A DNA stretch of 45,930 nucleotides from Pseudomonadota bacterium (GTDB lineage Bacteria; Pseudomonadota; Gammaproteobacteria; Burkholderiales; Burkholderiaceae_B): contig JAEWHK010000047.1 in NCBI GenBank assembly GCA_023387815.1, forward strand, positions 1 through 45,930, written 5' to 3'. Position numbers and translations under genes: made by a program. Below the pieces are notes generated by a model, which searched no databases, was not told where the DNA came from, and saw nothing but the letters and a program-made list of their open reading frames with translations. Shown piece after piece: positions 43,899 through 45,930 of this stretch (position 1 is the stretch's first letter; each line of letters starts with the position of its first letter).

Positions 43899-43928
43899 TA
43901 AATCTTATTATTACAATCGGAGACCGCC

Positions 43929-44480
43929 ATGTCCAAAACGGGCATTTCTTCACCCTTCATACAGACGGTTGACAAGAAAATCAAAAAAATGATTCCGCTG
44001 ACACCTGAAACGCCCCATTCGCGCGCGGTGTCTGCCAGTCTGGTTCGCTATGGTAAAGAGCCAGGCGGACTGCTTCCCATCCTGCATGACATTCAGGATC
44101 AGCTGGGTTTTATTCCCTCCGAATGCGTCGATCAGATCGCGCAGGCACTCAACCGTTCACGCGCTGAAGTGCACGGCGTCATCACTTTCTACCCGCATTT
44201 TCATATGACCCCCAAAGGCGATATTCATATTGAAGTCTGTCGGGCAGAATCCTGTCAGGCCATGGGCTCGACAACGCTCGAAGCCCATATCCGCAACGCC
44301 ACAGGCTGTGAGATGAACAGCACCAGTGCTGACGGGCGCTATAGCGTTGATGCGGTCTACTGCCTGGGGCTTTGCGCACAGTCTCCCAATATCATGATCA
44401 ACGGAGAACCCTGTGCGCACGTTACACCCCAGGAATTTGACGAATTGCTTCAGGAACATGCGGAGGCCGTGACATCATGA
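43929..44480 (+). CDS. fdsG: NAD-dependent formate dehydrogenase gamma subunit FdsG
   Basis: 183 aa NuoE-like [2Fe-2S] subunit. The four cluster cysteines are Cys104, Cys109 (EVCRAESC), Cys145 and Cys149 (VYCLGLC). It passes electrons within the cytoplasmic formate dehydrogenase that oxidises formate to CO2 with NAD+. GGAGA is 6 nt before ATG 43929. About 20 Lys/Ser-rich residues precede the domain. The stop overlaps fdsB as ATGA. Confidence 0.93.
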   Translation: MSKTGISSPFIQTVDKKIKKMIPLTPETPHSRAVSASLVRYGKEPGGLLPILHDIQDQLGFIPSECVDQIAQALNRSRAEVHGVITFYPHFHMTPKGDIHIEVCRAESCQAMGSTTLEAHIRNATGCEMNSTSADGRYSVDAVYCLGLCAQSPNIMINGEPCAHVTPQEFDELLQEHAEAVTS

Positions 44481-45930
44481 CAATCCGTATTTACATTCCC
44501 GCCGATGCCGCCGCCATTGCCGCCGGCGCAGAGCGCGTTGTCGCAGCTGTAAAAAAGGAAGCAGCAGGCCGCCAACTGGAGATTGAACTGGTTCGTAACG
44601 GCTCGCGGGGTCTGCTGTGGCTGGAACCCCTGATCGAGGTCGAAACTGAAAGCGGTCGCGTGGCCTACGGACCCGTCAAAGCCAAAGATGTGCCCTCGCT
44701 TTTTGACGCCGACTTTCTGCAGGGTGGGGAGCATCCGCTGGGTCATGGTCTGACTGACGAAATCCCTTATCTGAAAAATCAGGAGCGTCTGACCTTTGCC
44801 CGGGTTGGCATTACCGATCCGCTGTCGGTACAGGACTATTTGACCCATAGCGGATTCGCCGGACTGCGCAATGCGCTTAAGATGGATCCCGCAGACATTG
44901 TTCAGGAAGTCACTGACTCGGGTCTGCGCGGCAGAGGCGGCGCGGCCTTTCCTACTGGCATCAAATGGAAAACCGTTCTGGGCACACCCGCAGACCAGAA
45001 ATATATTGTTTGCAATGCCGATGAAGGCGACTCGGGTACGTTCTCCGATCGCATGCTGATGGAAGGCGATCCGCTATGCCTGATCGAAGGCATGACCATC
45101 GCAGGGCTGGCCACTGGTGCCACCAAAGGCTACATCTATGTTCGTTCCGAGTATCCGCATGCCATCACTGCACTGAACCGCGCCATTGATGCCGCCACGG
45201 AAGCGGGCTGGCTGGGAACAGACATCCAGGGCAGCGGAAAAACGTTCGAACTGCAAGTGCGCAAAGGCGCGGGCGCTTATATCTGCGGTGAAGAAACCTC
45301 GCTCCTGGATTCGCTGGAAGGCAAGCGCGGACTGGTACGCGCCAAGCCGCCGCTGCCAGCCATCAAAGGGCTTTTTGGCAAACCCACGGTTATCAATAAT
45401 GTGATTTCTCTGGCCAGCGTGCCCTTTATCCTGGCTGCTGGTGGGCAGGCTTATGCCAATTACGGCATGGGACGCTCCAAAGGAACACTGCCCTTCCAGA
45501 TTGCCGGCAATATTCGCCAGGGCGGGCTTGTTGAAAAAGCCTTTGGCCTGACGCTGCGCGAACTGCTGTTCGATTTCGGCGGTGGCAGTGCCAGTGGTCG
45601 TCCAATCAAAGCCGTGCAGGTAGGTGGTCCGCTAGGAGCCTATCTGCCGGAATCTCAGTGGGACGTGCCGATGGATTATGAAGCCTATATGAAAGTGTCG
45701 GCCATGATCGGTCACGGCGGCATTGTTGCCTTTGACGACACCACACGCATGAATGATATGGCCCGATATGCCATGGAGTTCTGTGCGGTCGAGTCCTGTG
45801 GCAAATGCACACCCTGTCGCATTGGTTCCACGCGCGGAACCGAGGTTATCGATCGCATCAGCGCCAATGACCATCGCGAAGAGAATGTTGAATTGCTGCG
45901 CGACCTCTGCGACACCATGCTGGGTGGCTC
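44477..45930 (+). CDS. fdsB: NAD-dependent formate dehydrogenase beta subunit FdsB (3' partial)
   Basis: 484 codons visible, running off the right edge. NuoF-like flavoprotein: residues 1-110 form a thioredoxin-like N-terminal domain as in fused NuoE/F-type subunits, then FMN motif GRGGAAFPTG at about 152-161, NAD site GAGAYICGEETSLL at about 264-277, and [4Fe-4S] cysteines in SCGKCTPC (Cys441, 444, 447) with Cys478 as likely fourth ligand. It reduces NAD+ with electrons from formate. The alpha subunit (fdsA), fdsC and fdsD are expected next, beyond the window. Confidence 0.95.
   Translation, partial: MTIRIYIPADAAAIAAGAERVVAAVKKEAAGRQLEIELVRNGSRGLLWLEPLIEVETESGRVAYGPVKAKDVPSLFDADFLQGGEHPLGHGLTDEIPYLKNQERLTFARVGITDPLSVQDYLTHSGFAGLRNALKMDPADIVQEVTDSGLRGRGGAAFPTGIKWKTVLGTPADQKYIVCNADEGDSGTFSDRMLMEGDPLCLIEGMTIAGLATGATKGYIYVRSEYPHAITALNRAIDAATEAGWLGTDIQGSGKTFELQVRKGAGAYICGEETSLLDSLEGKRGLVRAKPPLPAIKGLFGKPTVINNVISLASVPFILAAGGQAYANYGMGRSKGTLPFQIAGNIRQGGLVEKAFGLTLRELLFDFGGGSASGRPIKAVQVGGPLGAYLPESQWDVPMDYEAYMKVSAMIGHGGIVAFDDTTRMNDMARYAMEFCAVESCGKCTPCRIGSTRGTEVIDRISANDHREENVELLRDLCDTMLGG

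Overview
The window looks like the chromosome of a betaproteobacterium, most likely Alcaligenaceae (Advenella- or Bordetella-like). This rests on gene content and order: a miaB-ybeZ-ybeY-corC-lnt block, a LexA-controlled imuA-imuB-dnaE2 cassette, and a soluble NAD-linked formate dehydrogenase (fds) locus beside molybdenum cofactor genes. The genus is a guess from sequence alone. Genes are dense on both strands, apart from one accessory stretch with looser spacing, low GC and repeats (about 14.7-18.0 kb).

Layout. 1-1167: end of secD, secF and a terminator. 1271-6911: the housekeeping cluster miaB, phoH-like ybeZ, ybeY, corC, lnt (+). 6922-13337: the SOS mutasome imuA-imuB-dnaE2 (-) under a near-perfect LexA box; ImuA and DnaE2 both carry long repetitive hydrophilic insertions. 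13454-14665: a small exported PepSY protein and a transglutaminase-like protein. 14.7-17.9 kb: accessory island with an AbiEi antitoxin and a truncated AbiEii toxin, a small exported protein of unknown function, a small P-loop ATPase, and three diverged copies of a ~60-95 bp repeat between the genes. 18.0-18.5 kb: tRNA operon Ala-Glu-Asp (-) with a visible promoter and terminator.

18.7-23.3 kb (-): galactarate/glucarate catabolism (kdgD, garD), a FadR-type GntR regulator and an ADP/ATP-dependent NAD(P)H-hydrate dehydratase. 23.5-25.8 kb (+): ogt and cls, joined by a 29-codon micro-ORF with ATGA overlaps at both ends. 25.9-26.5 kb: NUDIX hydrolase. 26.5-30.1 kb: an M14-type deacylase and two polar amino-acid ABC permeases (-) divergent from their binding protein (+); no ATPase gene is present. 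30.6-36.8 kb: bioB, an EamA exporter, a D-2-hydroxyacid FAD dehydrogenase with a GntR regulator, and an MFS transporter with a long acidic tail. 36.9-37.4 kb: peroxiredoxin.

37.7-45.9 kb: molybdenum cofactor and formate. moaC-moaD-(22-codon micro-ORF)-moaE-moaB-moeA run on +. A regulator with a ModE-like HTH and a binding-protein-like domain (FdsR-like), moaA and mobA run on - with overlapping or abutting genes. fdsG-fdsB start divergently from the regulator and run off the end. The likely logic is that formate dehydrogenase, its regulator and synthesis of its bis-MGD cofactor are encoded and probably controlled together.
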